Below, one piece after another: positions 1-8,160 of a stretch of 64,000 bases of DNA. The stretch lies in the NCBI GenBank assembly GCA_965198865.1, contig CBDAQA010000025.1:806001-870000 (forward strand), read 5' to 3'. Source of the stretch: CBDAQA01 sp965198865. GTDB taxonomy: Bacteria; Planctomycetota; Phycisphaerae; Tepidisphaerales; Tepidisphaeraceae. The notes under the pieces were generated by a model. It saw nothing but the letters and a program-made list of their open reading frames with translations. It was not told the origin of the DNA and did not search any database. How positions within the stretch are numbered: position 1 is the first letter of the stretch; each line of letters starts with the position of its first letter. Position numbers and translations under genes: made by a program.

Positions 1-684
1 AACCAGCTGATCGAGCGCGAGCACGACAAGCTGATGCCCCGCACGCGCCTGCGACCGCTGCCGACCGGGCGCGTGTCGCCCCTCGAGGCGTCCATCTACG
101 GTGTCGCGTTGGCGGTGGTTGGGGTGACCTACCTCGCCGTGGCCGTGAACGGGCTGACGGCCGCCATCGGGGCGTTCACGCTGCTGAGCTACATCGCCGT
201 CTACACGCCGCTCAAGCGGGTGACGACGCTGAACACCGTGATCGGAGCCGTGCCCGGCGCGCTGCCGCCGGTGATGGGGTGGACGGCCGTCCACGACAGG
301 GTCACGTTCGAGGCGGCCGTGCTGTTCTGCATCCTGTTCCTGTGGCAGATGCCGCACTTCCTGGCGATCGCGACCATGTACCGCCGGGACTACGCGGCCG
401 GCGGGTTCAAGATGCTGCCGGTGGTGGACGAGTCGCTGGCGATCACCGGCCGGCAGATCGTGCTGTACGGGGCGGCGCTGATCCCGATCACGCTGATGCC
501 GACGCTGCTGCGGATGGACGGCGTCGTCTACTTCGCGTCGGCGTTCCTGCTGGGGATGGGCTACCTGACGTTCGGCGTCGCCGCCGCCGCCACGCGCGAG
601 CGCGCCGACGCCCGCAAGCTGTTCTTCGCCTCGATCATCTACCTGCCGGTGCTGCTGGCGGTGATGATGACGGACAAGATGTGA
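1..684 (+). CDS. ctaB: Heme O synthase (protoheme IX farnesyltransferase), 5' end outside window
   Basis: The reading frame is already open at base 1, so the N-terminus lies outside the window; 227 codons are visible. CtaB/CyoE enzymes are membrane prenyltransferases that farnesylate heme B to heme O for heme-copper oxidases. The edge of the first conserved loop is present as RTRLRPLPTGR, and the second as PHFLAIATMYRRDY followed by GGFKMLPVV, both typical of the family. Several hydrophobic segments follow at family-like spacing. The stop overlaps the GTG start of the next gene (GTGA), and a cytochrome oxidase subunit III gene follows, which supports a role in oxidase assembly. Confidence 0.93.
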   Translation, partial: NQLIEREHDKLMPRTRLRPLPTGRVSPLEASIYGVALAVVGVTYLAVAVNGLTAAIGAFTLLSYIAVYTPLKRVTTLNTVIGAVPGALPPVMGWTAVHDRVTFEAAVLFCILFLWQMPHFLAIATMYRRDYAAGGFKMLPVVDESLAITGRQIVLYGAALIPITLMPTLLRMDGVVYFASAFLLGMGYLTFGVAAAATRERADARKLFFASIIYLPVLLAVMMTDKM

Positions 685-1478
685 GAGGGTCGCGCACCGC
701 ATCCCGGCCTGCTCACTTCAGTGCGCAGGGGACCCTGCCCGCTGAAGCGGGCAGGCCGGGTCTCTCGGTCTGCGCGCTGATCCTTGCGCTGCTCGGCGCG
801 GGATGTGACCGGTCGTCGACGACGGCCACAGCGATCGCTCCGACGGTCGCGCCCGGCTCCTGCACCGTCACGGGGACCGTCCGCTTTTCCGGGGCCGTTC
901 CACCACCAACCGTGCCCGAGGGCGAGTGCTGCCCGGGCGTCCCACGGCCGGCGGACGAGACGGTCGTCGTCAATGGCAACGGCACGCTTCGCAACGTGAT
1001 AGTGTACGTCAAGGATGGGCCGAACATCGCGGGGTCGCCGGCGGGGCAGGCGGTGCTGACCCAGGTCGGCTGCCAGTATGTGCCCCACGTGCTGGCGCTG
1101 CGCGTGGGGCAGCAGCTGGTGGTGACGAGCCACGACCCGATCCCGCACAACATCCACATCGCGCCGTCGAACCCGGCGAACGCCGGGCAGAACTTCGGCG
1201 AGTTCAAGGGCGACAGCCGGGCGGTCACCTTCGCCGCGCCGGACGACGACGTGGCGTTCAAGTGCGACGTCCACGCCTGGATGCGGGCCCACGCGATGGT
1301 GTTCGACCACCCCTGCTACGCCGTCACCGGCGACGACGGGTCGTACCGCATCGGACGCCTGCCGCCGGGCACGTACACGCTGGTCGCCCACCACGAGCAG
1401 TTCGGCGACCTGCAGCAAACCGTGACCGTCTCGGCCGACCATCCGACGGCCGACGCGTCGGTCGACTACCACCCGTGA
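681..1478 (+). CDS. Cupredoxin-like lipoprotein with carboxypeptidase-regulatory-like tail
   Basis: 265 aa. No ATG is available, and the GTG at 681 overlaps the ctaB stop by four bases, so it is the best start. Residues about 28-42 form a signal segment ending in a lipobox (LLGAGC). The middle holds a plastocyanin/azurin-like copper site: HNIH, then C-x2-H-x2-M in the segment CDVHAWM. The C-terminal part (GDDGSYRIGRLPPGTY) looks like a carboxypeptidase regulatory-like beta sandwich. Its position between ctaB and subunit III suggests a periplasmic copper or electron carrier for the oxidase; that role is inferred. The unusually long pre-signal stretch overlaps a hairpin near 730-756. Confidence 0.72.
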   Translation: MRGSRTASRPAHFSAQGTLPAEAGRPGLSVCALILALLGAGCDRSSTTATAIAPTVAPGSCTVTGTVRFSGAVPPPTVPEGECCPGVPRPADETVVVNGNGTLRNVIVYVKDGPNIAGSPAGQAVLTQVGCQYVPHVLALRVGQQLVVTSHDPIPHNIHIAPSNPANAGQNFGEFKGDSRAVTFAAPDDDVAFKCDVHAWMRAHAMVFDHPCYAVTGDDGSYRIGRLPPGTYTLVAHHEQFGDLQQTVTVSADHPTADASVDYHP

Positions 1479-2218
1479 TGACGACGACGACGCCCGCCAT
1501 CCCGACCGAACGCGAAGATCCGATGCCGGCCCCGATGCTGGGCATGTGGCTGTTCCTGGCCGGCGAGGCGATGTTCTTCGCCGGGCTGCTGTCGGCGTTC
1601 ATCGTGCTGCAGTCGGTGCCGGGGGAGCGGGACCTGTTCGTGCGGTCGGCGCGGGTGGTGAGTCGACCGTTGACGATCGCCGCCGGAATGACGCTGCTCG
1701 CGTCCTCGGCGATCTGGTGGCGTGGGGCCAAGACGGTTTGGTCGTTGCGCTGGGCCGAAGGACTGGGATGCGCCTTCCTCGGCATCCAAGCGATCACGGC
1801 CTATCCGCTCCTGCTGCATGAGACGATCGTCACCGCTTCGACGGTCTATGACGGCCGCGTCATCCGCCACGGTGACTTCCGGGTGGACGGCGTGCAGATG
1901 CCGCTGCCGGACGCCTTTGACGTGAACAGGTACGTCCGCCCGATCAGGGGCGGCGAGGACCGGCTCGCGGTCGATCCTTCTCAAATCCGACTTGAGGCGA
2001 CGTACGGCCCATCCCGGAACAACTACTTCGCCTGTTACTTCCTGGTGAACATCGCCCACGCGCTGCACGTCGTCGGCGGACTGGTCGCACTCGCGTGGCT
2101 CGCCCGTCGGGCACGCAAGGGGACGGCCACCGCGGCGCAGACGCGGATCGTCACGCTGTACTGGCAGTTCGTGAACGGCGTGGGGCTGCTGTCGCTGGTC
2201 CTGCTGTCGCTCGGCTGA
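1478..2218 (+). CDS. Cytochrome c oxidase subunit III-like protein
   Basis: 246 aa. The start ATG shares one base with the preceding stop (TGATG), indicating translational coupling. The first membrane helix carries the family pattern MWLFLAGEAMFFAGLL with its conserved Glu. The last helices contain IAHALHVVGGLVAL and YWQFVNGVGLL, matching the conserved His and the YWHFV-like signature of heme-copper oxidase subunit III. Between the helices lies an unusually long soluble insert, residues about 105-175, that is not typical of short subunit III proteins. Upstream catalytic subunits are presumably outside the window. Confidence 0.88.
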   Translation: MTTTTPAIPTEREDPMPAPMLGMWLFLAGEAMFFAGLLSAFIVLQSVPGERDLFVRSARVVSRPLTIAAGMTLLASSAIWWRGAKTVWSLRWAEGLGCAFLGIQAITAYPLLLHETIVTASTVYDGRVIRHGDFRVDGVQMPLPDAFDVNRYVRPIRGGEDRLAVDPSQIRLEATYGPSRNNYFACYFLVNIAHALHVVGGLVALAWLARRARKGTATAAQTRIVTLYWQFVNGVGLLSLVLLSLG

Positions 2219-2229
2219 GACGCGCTCCC

Positions 2230-2880
2230 CTACGGTGCCAGTCGTTCGATGTGCCAGCCGTTGTCGCGACGCGCGTACCGCAGCCGATCGTGCAGCCGGC
2301 TCGGCCGCCCCTGCCAGAACTCGATCGTCTCGGGCACAACGCGGTAGCCGCCCCAAAACTCGGGCAGCGGGACCGTGTTGCCGAAGCGTTGCCGCAGTTC
2401 GGCCTCGCGGGCGTCGAGCTCGGCGCGGGAGTCGATCACCGCGCTCTGGTGCGACGTCCACGCGCCGATCTGCGAGCCGACCGGGCGGCTGTGGAAGTAC
2501 GCGTCGGTCTCGGCCCGGCCGACGCGCTCGACGGTGCCGTCGATCCGCACCTGCCGCTCGAGCTGTGACCAGAAGAACACCAGCGACGCCCGCGGGTTCG
2601 CGTCCAGGTCCCGCCCCTTTCGGCTCGTGTAGTTCGTGTAGAAGACGAACCCGTCCGGATCAAATCCCTTGAGAAGCACGATGCGGGCCGACGGCCGGCC
2701 GGCCGCGTCCGCGGTGGCGAGCGTCATCGCCGTCGGCTCCGGCACGTCGGCCCGGCCGGCGTCGGCGAACCATCGGCCGAACTGATCGAACGGGTCGGCG
2801 GCGGCGTTGCACTCGAGCAGCTCGCCGGCGCGGTACTCCTTGCGCAGGTCGGCGACGGACGGGGGAACGTCAGGCATCAC
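2230..2880 (-). CDS. pdxH: Pyridoxamine/pyridoxine 5'-phosphate oxidase
   Basis: 216 aa, normal family length. It oxidises PNP/PMP to pyridoxal 5'-phosphate with FMN. Visible signatures are RIVLLKGFDPDGFVFYTNY and SRKG (FMN-binding strand), FFWSQLERQVRIDG, the HSRP/GSQIGAW segment and the C-terminal substrate-binding RLHDR. Translation can begin at GTG 2880 or the adjacent ATG at 2877. It converges with the oxidase cluster (11-bp gap) and lies downstream of purN on the same strand. A pdxJ gene, an upstream pathway step, occurs at about 58.9 kb. Confidence 0.95.
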   Translation of the reverse strand: MMPDVPPSVADLRKEYRAGELLECNAAADPFDQFGRWFADAGRADVPEPTAMTLATADAAGRPSARIVLLKGFDPDGFVFYTNYTSRKGRDLDANPRASLVFFWSQLERQVRIDGTVERVGRAETDAYFHSRPVGSQIGAWTSHQSAVIDSRAELDAREAELRQRFGNTVPLPEFWGGYRVVPETIEFWQGRPSRLHDRLRYARRDNGWHIERLAP

Positions 2881-2907
2881 GTGATCGTGCCACGATGGTG
2901 GCGGGTG

Positions 2908-3546
2908 TCAACGGGTCCGTTCAGCGACGCGCACCCGACGCCCATCGACCCGCAGTTGACCGGCTTGGTACAGCCGGATCGCCTCGGGGTACGCCGTGCA
3001 TTCCTGCGCGAACACGCGCGCCGCCAGGGTTTCTGGCGTGTCGTCCTCGGCCACCGCGCACGTCCGCTGCAGGACGATGGGGCCGGCGTCGTACTCGTTG
3101 TCGACGAGGTGGACGGTGCAGCCGCTCACCTTGCAGCCGTGGTCGAGGACGGCCTGGTGGACGCGGCGGCCGTACATGCCGCGGCCGCCGAAGCTGGGCA
3201 GCAGCGACGGGTGGATGTTCATCAGCCGCCCCGCGTACGCGGCCGGGATGTCGAGCAGGCAGAGCCAACCGGCAAGGCAGATCAGGTCGGCGTCGGCCCG
3301 GTCGAGCTCGCCGAAGACCGCGCGACTGAACGACTGGACCGTGTCGAACGACCTGCGGTCGACGACGGCCGTCGGCAGCCCGGCGGCGGTGGCGCGCTCG
3401 ATCCCCTTGAGGCCGGGGCGGGAGCCGATCACCAATTTGACTGCGGCGTTCAGCTCGCGGCCGGCGATGGCGTCGAGCAGGTTGACCAGAGTGGTGCCGG
3501 ACCCGCTGACGAGCACGGCAAGGGGGATCGGGGGGCGTGCGGACAT
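2908..3546 (-). CDS. purN: Phosphoribosylglycinamide formyltransferase (GART, folate-dependent)
   Basis: 212 aa from ATG 3546; a longer frame up to 3696 has an atypical Arg/Ala-rich leader and is less likely. PurN transfers a formyl group from 10-formyl-THF to GAR in purine synthesis. The N-terminal nucleotide loop LVSGSGTTLVNLLDAI matches the family's SGSGSNLQ-type loop. The signature MNIHPSLLPSFGGRGMYG contains the catalytic His and the folate-site loop. VDNEYDAGPIVLQR corresponds to the conserved VDxxxDxGPII. The 216 bp upstream contain several short palindromes and no gene. Confidence 0.93.
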   Translation of the reverse strand: MSARPPIPLAVLVSGSGTTLVNLLDAIAGRELNAAVKLVIGSRPGLKGIERATAAGLPTAVVDRRSFDTVQSFSRAVFGELDRADADLICLAGWLCLLDIPAAYAGRLMNIHPSLLPSFGGRGMYGRRVHQAVLDHGCKVSGCTVHLVDNEYDAGPIVLQRTCAVAEDDTPETLAARVFAQECTAYPEAIRLYQAGQLRVDGRRVRVAERTR

Positions 3547-3762
3547 AAGGGTCGCGGCGAGCATCGCACAGCCCGCGGCCGTTGCCAAGCCGAGCCGGGA
3601 AAGGGATGCGAGTCGCAGAGCCGGGCCGTGCCGGCCCGAACGAGCATAGCTCGTGTCTCGCGCGAGCGACGTCCCCTCATGATCCGTGCTGGTCACGCGA
3701 GACGCGACCTGCGGTCGCCACGGGCTGACACGGCCCGGCTCTGTCGCTCTCTGTCGCTGCGG

Positions 3763-4485
3763 TCACGGCCCGGTGGCGATCTTGTAGATGATGTAGCTCA
3801 TGCCGCCGACCGAGACGGCGATGGTGGAGAAGTAGACGCAGTAGGCGGGGAACGACTGCAGGTCGACCTCGTAGACGACCTCGCCGTACTCGTCGCCGGG
3901 GCGGGTGCTGCGGGGCTGCATGTTGCCCAGGCGAGGGGCCCGGCCGGCCGAGCCGTTGGGGTTGACGTAGTTCACGCCGGCCCGGCCGCTGCCGCCGGGG
4001 AAGCCCCGGGTTTGGCTCGCGAGCTGCTGGGTGAAATGGCCCAGGTCGTCGCCGAGGATGGCCCGCGTGTCGCCGTTGGCGGCGACCGACCACCAGGCGT
4101 TCGGGCCGGCATGGAGCGATGGGGTCGGCGCGACCAGCCGCTCGCGCCGGGCCAGCGATTCCCGCGCGCAGGCGGCCGTGTCGGGCGGGGCGTCGGCCGG
4201 CGCGGGGTGGGCGGCGTCGAGCACCGTCAGCCCCCCGCCGCCGTCGACCAGACCGCTTGTGGAGACCGGGTGCGGGTCGACCCCGAGCGACACCGCGGCC
4301 AGGACGCCCCACTCGTGTTCGAGCGCGCCCTCGGCGACGCCGTACCAGATTTTTCTGCGTGTCGCCGCGGGTGCGAGCTTGCGATCGGGCACGGCCGCGC
4401 GGATGACGTCCCGTCGCAGGTCCAGGTCGGACTGGACGACGGGGTCGCCAGCGGTCGGCCGCTCGACGGCCGTGCTGAAGATCAC
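3763..4485 (-). CDS. Unrecognised membrane-anchored protein, possibly 5'-truncated
   Basis: 240 aa from GTG 4485. The frame stays open, without an ATG, back to a stop at 4603-4605, and the extra codons (FYLDSPRLVIFSTAV at the junction) look protein-like. The true N-terminus may therefore have been lost when the low-GC block at 4575-6330 arrived. One hydrophobic segment lies near the C-terminus (VYFSTIAVSVGGMSYII); the rest is Pro/Ala/Gly-rich. The SPRLVIFSTA stretch faintly recalls minor pseudopilins of the PilW/GspJ kind, but this is not strong enough for a call. Confidence 0.5.
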   Translation of the reverse strand: MIFSTAVERPTAGDPVVQSDLDLRRDVIRAAVPDRKLAPAATRRKIWYGVAEGALEHEWGVLAAVSLGVDPHPVSTSGLVDGGGGLTVLDAAHPAPADAPPDTAACARESLARRERLVAPTPSLHAGPNAWWSVAANGDTRAILGDDLGHFTQQLASQTRGFPGGSGRAGVNYVNPNGSAGRAPRLGNMQPRSTRPGDEYGEVVYEVDLQSFPAYCVYFSTIAVSVGGMSYIIYKIATGP

Positions 4486-4651
4486 GAGCCGAGGGGAGTC
4501 CAGGTAGAACCGCGGGTCACCGGGGCCGTTGGCGTAAACGGATTGGCAACTCGGGACACTAGCCGCTCGGCCGCCTAACTCTGGATTACAAACGTAATCA
4601 AATTAGATTTCGCTTGAATCCAACCTTGATCATTTGTGGCGTCTTTAAAGA

Positions 4652-5731
4652 TAGGAGTTACGCAGTTTCCATCCGTCGATGGTACGGATTTCTGCGATAG
4701 TCGCGGATTGCCTCGTGCAGGATCTCCCGCTTGGCCGACAGCCAGTTGACCCCGGTCCGGAAGCAGTACCGCTCCAGGATCACGAACGCCCGCAGCGCCA
4801 GGCCGATGTGGCCGCGCTGGGCCCGGCCGACCCGGCACTGGCACCGCTCGACGTTGGTGGTCTGCTTGATCCCGCGGTGGTACTCCTCGATCCGCCAGCT
4901 GGCGTCGGCCATGCGGATCCGACCCAGGTCGTCCATGGTCAGGTCGTCGGTGGCCCAGTGGTCCGCGGTGCCGTCTTTGGCTTCGATCCGGAACACTTTG
5001 ACCGGCCCGTACCCTTCCAGGTGGACGACCGTGCCCGTGTCGGCGATGTCGCACTCGCTCACGGGGCGCAGCCCGGACCGGTCGGGGTTCACCCGGCGGT
5101 TCGTCTTGAGCCGGGTCTGCCAGTGCCAGCCGAGCGACCGGATGTGCTTCAGGTTCTCCAGCCCGCTGTACCAGCCGTCGAACAGCACGCATTCCGGGGC
5201 GAAGCCGCGTTCCTTGGCCACGTTCAACAGCTCCCGAAAGTGGTCGTTCTTCGTCTTCCCATCCGTGACCTTGTCGTACAGCCGATAGTCGCACGGCAGG
5301 TTGCGGTCCCCGTCGGTCCAGAGCAGCGTGAGCAGGCCAATGCCTTTGACCACGCCGTGGTGCTTGCCCGACCACTGGTGGTGGACCAGGTCCATCTTGC
5401 GGGCGTACGGCTTGTCCAGGATCGAGTCGTCCAGGATCAGCATGCCGGACCCGAGGCGGACGTCGAGCCGGACCTCCTCCCACAGGGCCTGAGCGTCGGG
5501 CTCGAGCCGGTGGAGCAGCCGGGTGTACGCGTCGTGAGCGGCGGCCGCGACGCGCCGGTCGACCGGCGGCGGCTGGGTCCGCACCGCCTCGGTGGCCGTG
5601 GCCTGCCTGGGCGTGGCGATCAGGAAGTCGATGAAGTCCGCGTCGCTGACCTTGGGCCGTGGCATGCGCGGCAATGTAGGCCGCCCGCACGAATCGCGCA
5701 ATCGCACAAGATTGCGACCGCGTAACTCCTA
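4652..5731 (-). mobile_element. Complete insertion sequence, IS4/IS701-superfamily-like
   Basis: 1,080 bp. Its ends are perfect 12-bp inverted repeats, TAGGAGTTACGC at 4652-4663 and its complement at 5720-5731. It is flanked by a 5-bp direct repeat AAAGA at 4647-4651 and 5732-5736, the target-site duplication. It contains one transposase gene on the minus strand. The intact ends, exact duplication and cleanly restorable target gene indicate a recent insertion. The family name rests on transposase resemblance only. Confidence 0.92.
4658..5665 (-). CDS. DDE transposase of the IS at 4652-5731
   Basis: 335 aa from ATG 5665 (MPRPKVSDAD); an upstream in-frame ATG at 5707 lies only 13 bases inside the right end and is less likely. 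Candidate catalytic residues are the first Asp in ILDDSILDKPYARK, the second in VLFDGWYSGLENL, and Glu in WRIEEYHRGIKQT. The sequence resembles proteins commonly labelled IS701-family or IS4-like transposases. The frame ends six bases from the left terminal repeat, so the element carries no other gene. It appears intact and potentially active. Confidence 0.88.
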   Translation of the reverse strand: MPRPKVSDADFIDFLIATPRQATATEAVRTQPPPVDRRVAAAAHDAYTRLLHRLEPDAQALWEEVRLDVRLGSGMLILDDSILDKPYARKMDLVHHQWSGKHHGVVKGIGLLTLLWTDGDRNLPCDYRLYDKVTDGKTKNDHFRELLNVAKERGFAPECVLFDGWYSGLENLKHIRSLGWHWQTRLKTNRRVNPDRSGLRPVSECDIADTGTVVHLEGYGPVKVFRIEAKDGTADHWATDDLTMDDLGRIRMADASWRIEEYHRGIKQTTNVERCQCRVGRAQRGHIGLALRAFVILERYCFRTGVNWLSAKREILHEAIRDYRRNPYHRRMETA

Positions 5732-6261
5732 AAAGAAATAGAGTGCTCGAACCTCATATTTTCCTGGAGTGCTTAAGTCTCGCCACAGTGATAAGTTCAA
5801 CTTCTCAACCCGCGATTGAGTTTCGGACAGTATGCAGGATTCGTCAGATCCGCAGAATTTTATATTCAAATGACCGGTGACTTTGGAAAGACGGGTCGGT
5901 TCGACTGGTTGCCCATCGCAAGTCACCTGAAATGTTGGTCTGCCGTGTATCTGGTCGATAATCGTCTTATGGGGAATTAAATTCTGAATTATGGTCTCGA
6001 TAGGTACTGCGTCACCTGCGTGGAGAACGCTAGATGGCATGCTGATCGTTATAGAGCACGGAAGATCGACTGTTGACGGTTGTGTTGAAGGTAATTGCCC
6101 AGCCGATGTAATGTGACTCTGAATCAGTACAACAACAGTTACGCAGAAAGAAATAGCCGCGCAGACTACTGAATTCTTCTGCACTATATAGATTTCGTCA
6201 ATACGGGTTTTCATGGATGACTCAACAGAGTAGTAGTGCGAATAATCGTCGCCCTAGGCGT

Positions 6262-6459
6262 CTAATTTAGATGCACATATCGATACCAAATATCGTAGCG
6301 AAACTGTAACTGATGTGTCAAGGGGTTTCGGGGTTTTGTGGATGAAAGCGACGCGGCCGCGAGGGACTCCGAGGCCGGCGGGGCCATCGGTGTCCCAGCG
6401 CGGGAAACGCCCGGCAGCAGCATCAGGACGACCACGGCGTGAAACGGGTGACGCTTCAT
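6262..6459 (-). CDS. Short secreted peptide, possibly the 5' stub of a larger gene
   Basis: 65 aa. GAGGG sits correctly spaced upstream of ATG 6459. Residues 1-21 form a convincing signal peptide (MKRHPFHAVVVLMLLPGVSRA). The first 45 or so codons are GC-rich like the host genome, but the last 20 lie in the AT-rich block and look unrelated. A longer host gene was therefore probably cut near 6330 by arrival of the low-GC segment. It is unclear whether the GC-rich gene at 3763-4485 is the other half. Confidence 0.4.
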   Translation of the reverse strand: MKRHPFHAVVVLMLLPGVSRAGTPMAPPASESLAAASLSSTKPRNPLTHQLQFRYDIWYRYVHLN

Positions 6460-6542
6460 GTCTGTCCCTCGGAATGACGCGAGTCGCGTCTACCGTAAGA
6501 TATCGCAAAACGGTGCTGAGGGGGAGCGCCCAGGAACGGGTC

Positions 6543-6627
6543 GAGGACGCCGGTCCTGAGGTGCGCCGAAGGGCCGGGTGGCTCGCTGGCGGACCCGGCC
6601 CTTCGGCGTACCTCAGAACCGGCGTTC
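6543..6627. repeat. Long imperfect inverted repeat, family J copy 1
   Basis: The left arm at about 6543-6579 pairs with the right arm at 6593-6627; a core such as CCGAAGGGCCGGGT has its complement ACCCGGCCCTTCGG in the other arm. A related, more decayed copy lies at 25447-25523. The 320-bp gap from 6460 to 6779 otherwise shows no gene. Confidence 0.8.
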
Positions 6628-6779
6628 GTTTCACGACCCGGGTCGGGTGGCGCGCGATCCGGGCGAAGCTCACCGCGCCGCGGTAGGTCTTCCCGACGCG
6701 CGCCGGTGTCGTGGTAGAGGATTCTTGAACGGAAGGAACCCGTTCCCCGTATTGACGCGGCCAGATATTTTTCGCGTCC

Positions 6780-7997
6780 ATGACAGACACACTGAGACGG
6801 ACGCTCGGCGTCATGGTGGCGATGGCCCTGGGGTCGGCGCTCGGCGGCTGCACCGGGATCGTGCGGAACGCCAGCGAGACGGCGGTGCCGATCGTGGTCG
6901 ACAGCGGGCTGGGAGAGCTGGCGACGCCGAAGTCGCAGGCGCAGCTGAAGTCGATCGCGGCGTCGCCGGCGGTGCAGGAGGCGGGGTACGGCGTCGGCCT
7001 GGGCATCGGCCGGGGCATCCTGGACGAGGGGACCGCGTTCCTGGGCGGGAGCGGCAGCAAGAGCGACGAGCCGCCGGTCGCGGTGGGCGTGGCGGCGAAC
7101 GGGCAACAGGGCGGGGAATCCGCCTCCACCGCGAACTCGCCGACGACCAAGGCGGCGGGCAAGGCCGCCGGGGCCAAGCCCACCACTGCGCCGGCCACGT
7201 CGACTTCGGCCACGACCACGGCGGCGGCGACGACGAAGCCAGCGGGTCGAACCAAGGGCGAGGCGTTCCTGGAGGCGAACATCACGCCGGCCGTGGGGGG
7301 CGTGATCCGGTCGGCGGTGAGCGAGGGGCTGAGGCAAGCGAGCGACCCCGAGGCGCGGGCGCACGTGCGGGCGCTGGCCGAGTCGGCCGGGGACGGATTC
7401 ATGACCGGCGTGGCCCATGCGGCCGAGCGGGAGGGGACGCCGTTGCTGCAGCGGATGCTCCACGAGGCGGCCGGGCGGATGACGGGGCCCGGCGTCCAAT
7501 CGGGGTTGAGCAACGCGGCGAAGACCCTGGGCGAGGGGTTGGGCACCGGGCTGGCACAGGCGGCCGACCGGGACGGTTCGCCGGTCGTGGGCAAGCTGTT
7601 CCACGACCAGATCGACCCGGCCCTCGGCGACGCGGCGAAGCAGTTGGGACCGGTCCTGCACGAGCTGCTGGAGAAGCAGGTCGCCCCGGCGGCCCGCGAC
7701 CTGGTGGCCGAGTGCGTGCGGGACACGCTCAAGATGCCGGTCCGACCGGAGAACGCGCCGGACGTGGTCGCCAACGCCCGGAACGTGTCGACCGGCGCGG
7801 GTCAGGCCACGCACGATGCGATGATCAACATGGGGTTTTTAAGCCCGTCGGGGGACATCTCGCTGAAGTTGCGACTGTCGCTGTGGGCCGGGGGCGTCCT
7901 CGTCGCGGTGCTGGGCGTGACGGCGGTCGTGCTGCTGTCGCTGCGCATCCTGATCGCCTGGTCGGAGTGGCGCGGCAATCGACCGACTCGGACGTGA
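6780..7997 (+). CDS. Large lipoprotein with Ala/Thr linker and C-terminal membrane helix
   Basis: 405 aa, not recognised as a named family. The signal peptide ends in a lipobox (SALGGC), so the N-terminus is probably lipid-anchored. Residues about 115-155 are a low-complexity Ala/Thr/Lys linker. The following 200 residues are helical and repetitive around GxG patterns, with EGLGTGLAQAADRDGSP an example. A strong membrane helix lies near the C-terminus (LSLWAGGVLVAVLGVTAVVL), followed by Arg-rich residues, so the protein may be tethered at both ends. No enzyme motif is visible and no operon partner is adjacent. Confidence 0.75.
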   Translation: MTDTLRRTLGVMVAMALGSALGGCTGIVRNASETAVPIVVDSGLGELATPKSQAQLKSIAASPAVQEAGYGVGLGIGRGILDEGTAFLGGSGSKSDEPPVAVGVAANGQQGGESASTANSPTTKAAGKAAGAKPTTAPATSTSATTTAAATTKPAGRTKGEAFLEANITPAVGGVIRSAVSEGLRQASDPEARAHVRALAESAGDGFMTGVAHAAEREGTPLLQRMLHEAAGRMTGPGVQSGLSNAAKTLGEGLGTGLAQAADRDGSPVVGKLFHDQIDPALGDAAKQLGPVLHELLEKQVAPAARDLVAECVRDTLKMPVRPENAPDVVANARNVSTGAGQATHDAMINMGFLSPSGDISLKLRLSLWAGGVLVAVLGVTAVVLLSLRILIAWSEWRGNRPTRT

Positions 7998-8160
7998 AAC
8001 CCGCGCCGATCGTGCCGACTGCAGCATCCGTGCGACCTGTGCGGCTGGTTTCGCCACCCCGGCGGGCGTCGGCGAGCGGAATCGGGTTGTTTCAGTCTCG
8101 CCATATCGCACCTTTCCGGGAGATCGGGAAGCACATCGCTTCCCGTCTCCCAGGAGCGGT

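Larger units (their letters stand above)
4575..6214 (-). pseudogene. Secreted/membrane protein gene interrupted by an insertion sequence
   Basis: Removing the IS at 4652-5731 and one copy of the AAAGA duplication rejoins one frame: codons from ATG 6214 run to 5732, then continue at 4646 to the stop at 4575-4577. This gives 184 aa. The N-terminus has a hydrophobic segment (VCAAISFCVTVVVLI). The rejoined C-terminus reads YEVRALYFF then KDATNDQGWIQ and ends SNLITFVIQS, a beta-strand pattern seen in small secreted domains. As it stands, translation stops at a TAG supplied by the IS end, removing 23 residues. GC content is clearly lower than in neighbouring genes, suggesting horizontal origin. Function unknown. 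Confidence 0.85.

Noticed and set aside
3546..3696. Longer purN start
   Set aside because: The added 50 residues are Arg/Ala-rich and not shared by GART enzymes; ATG 3546 places the nucleotide loop at the usual position.
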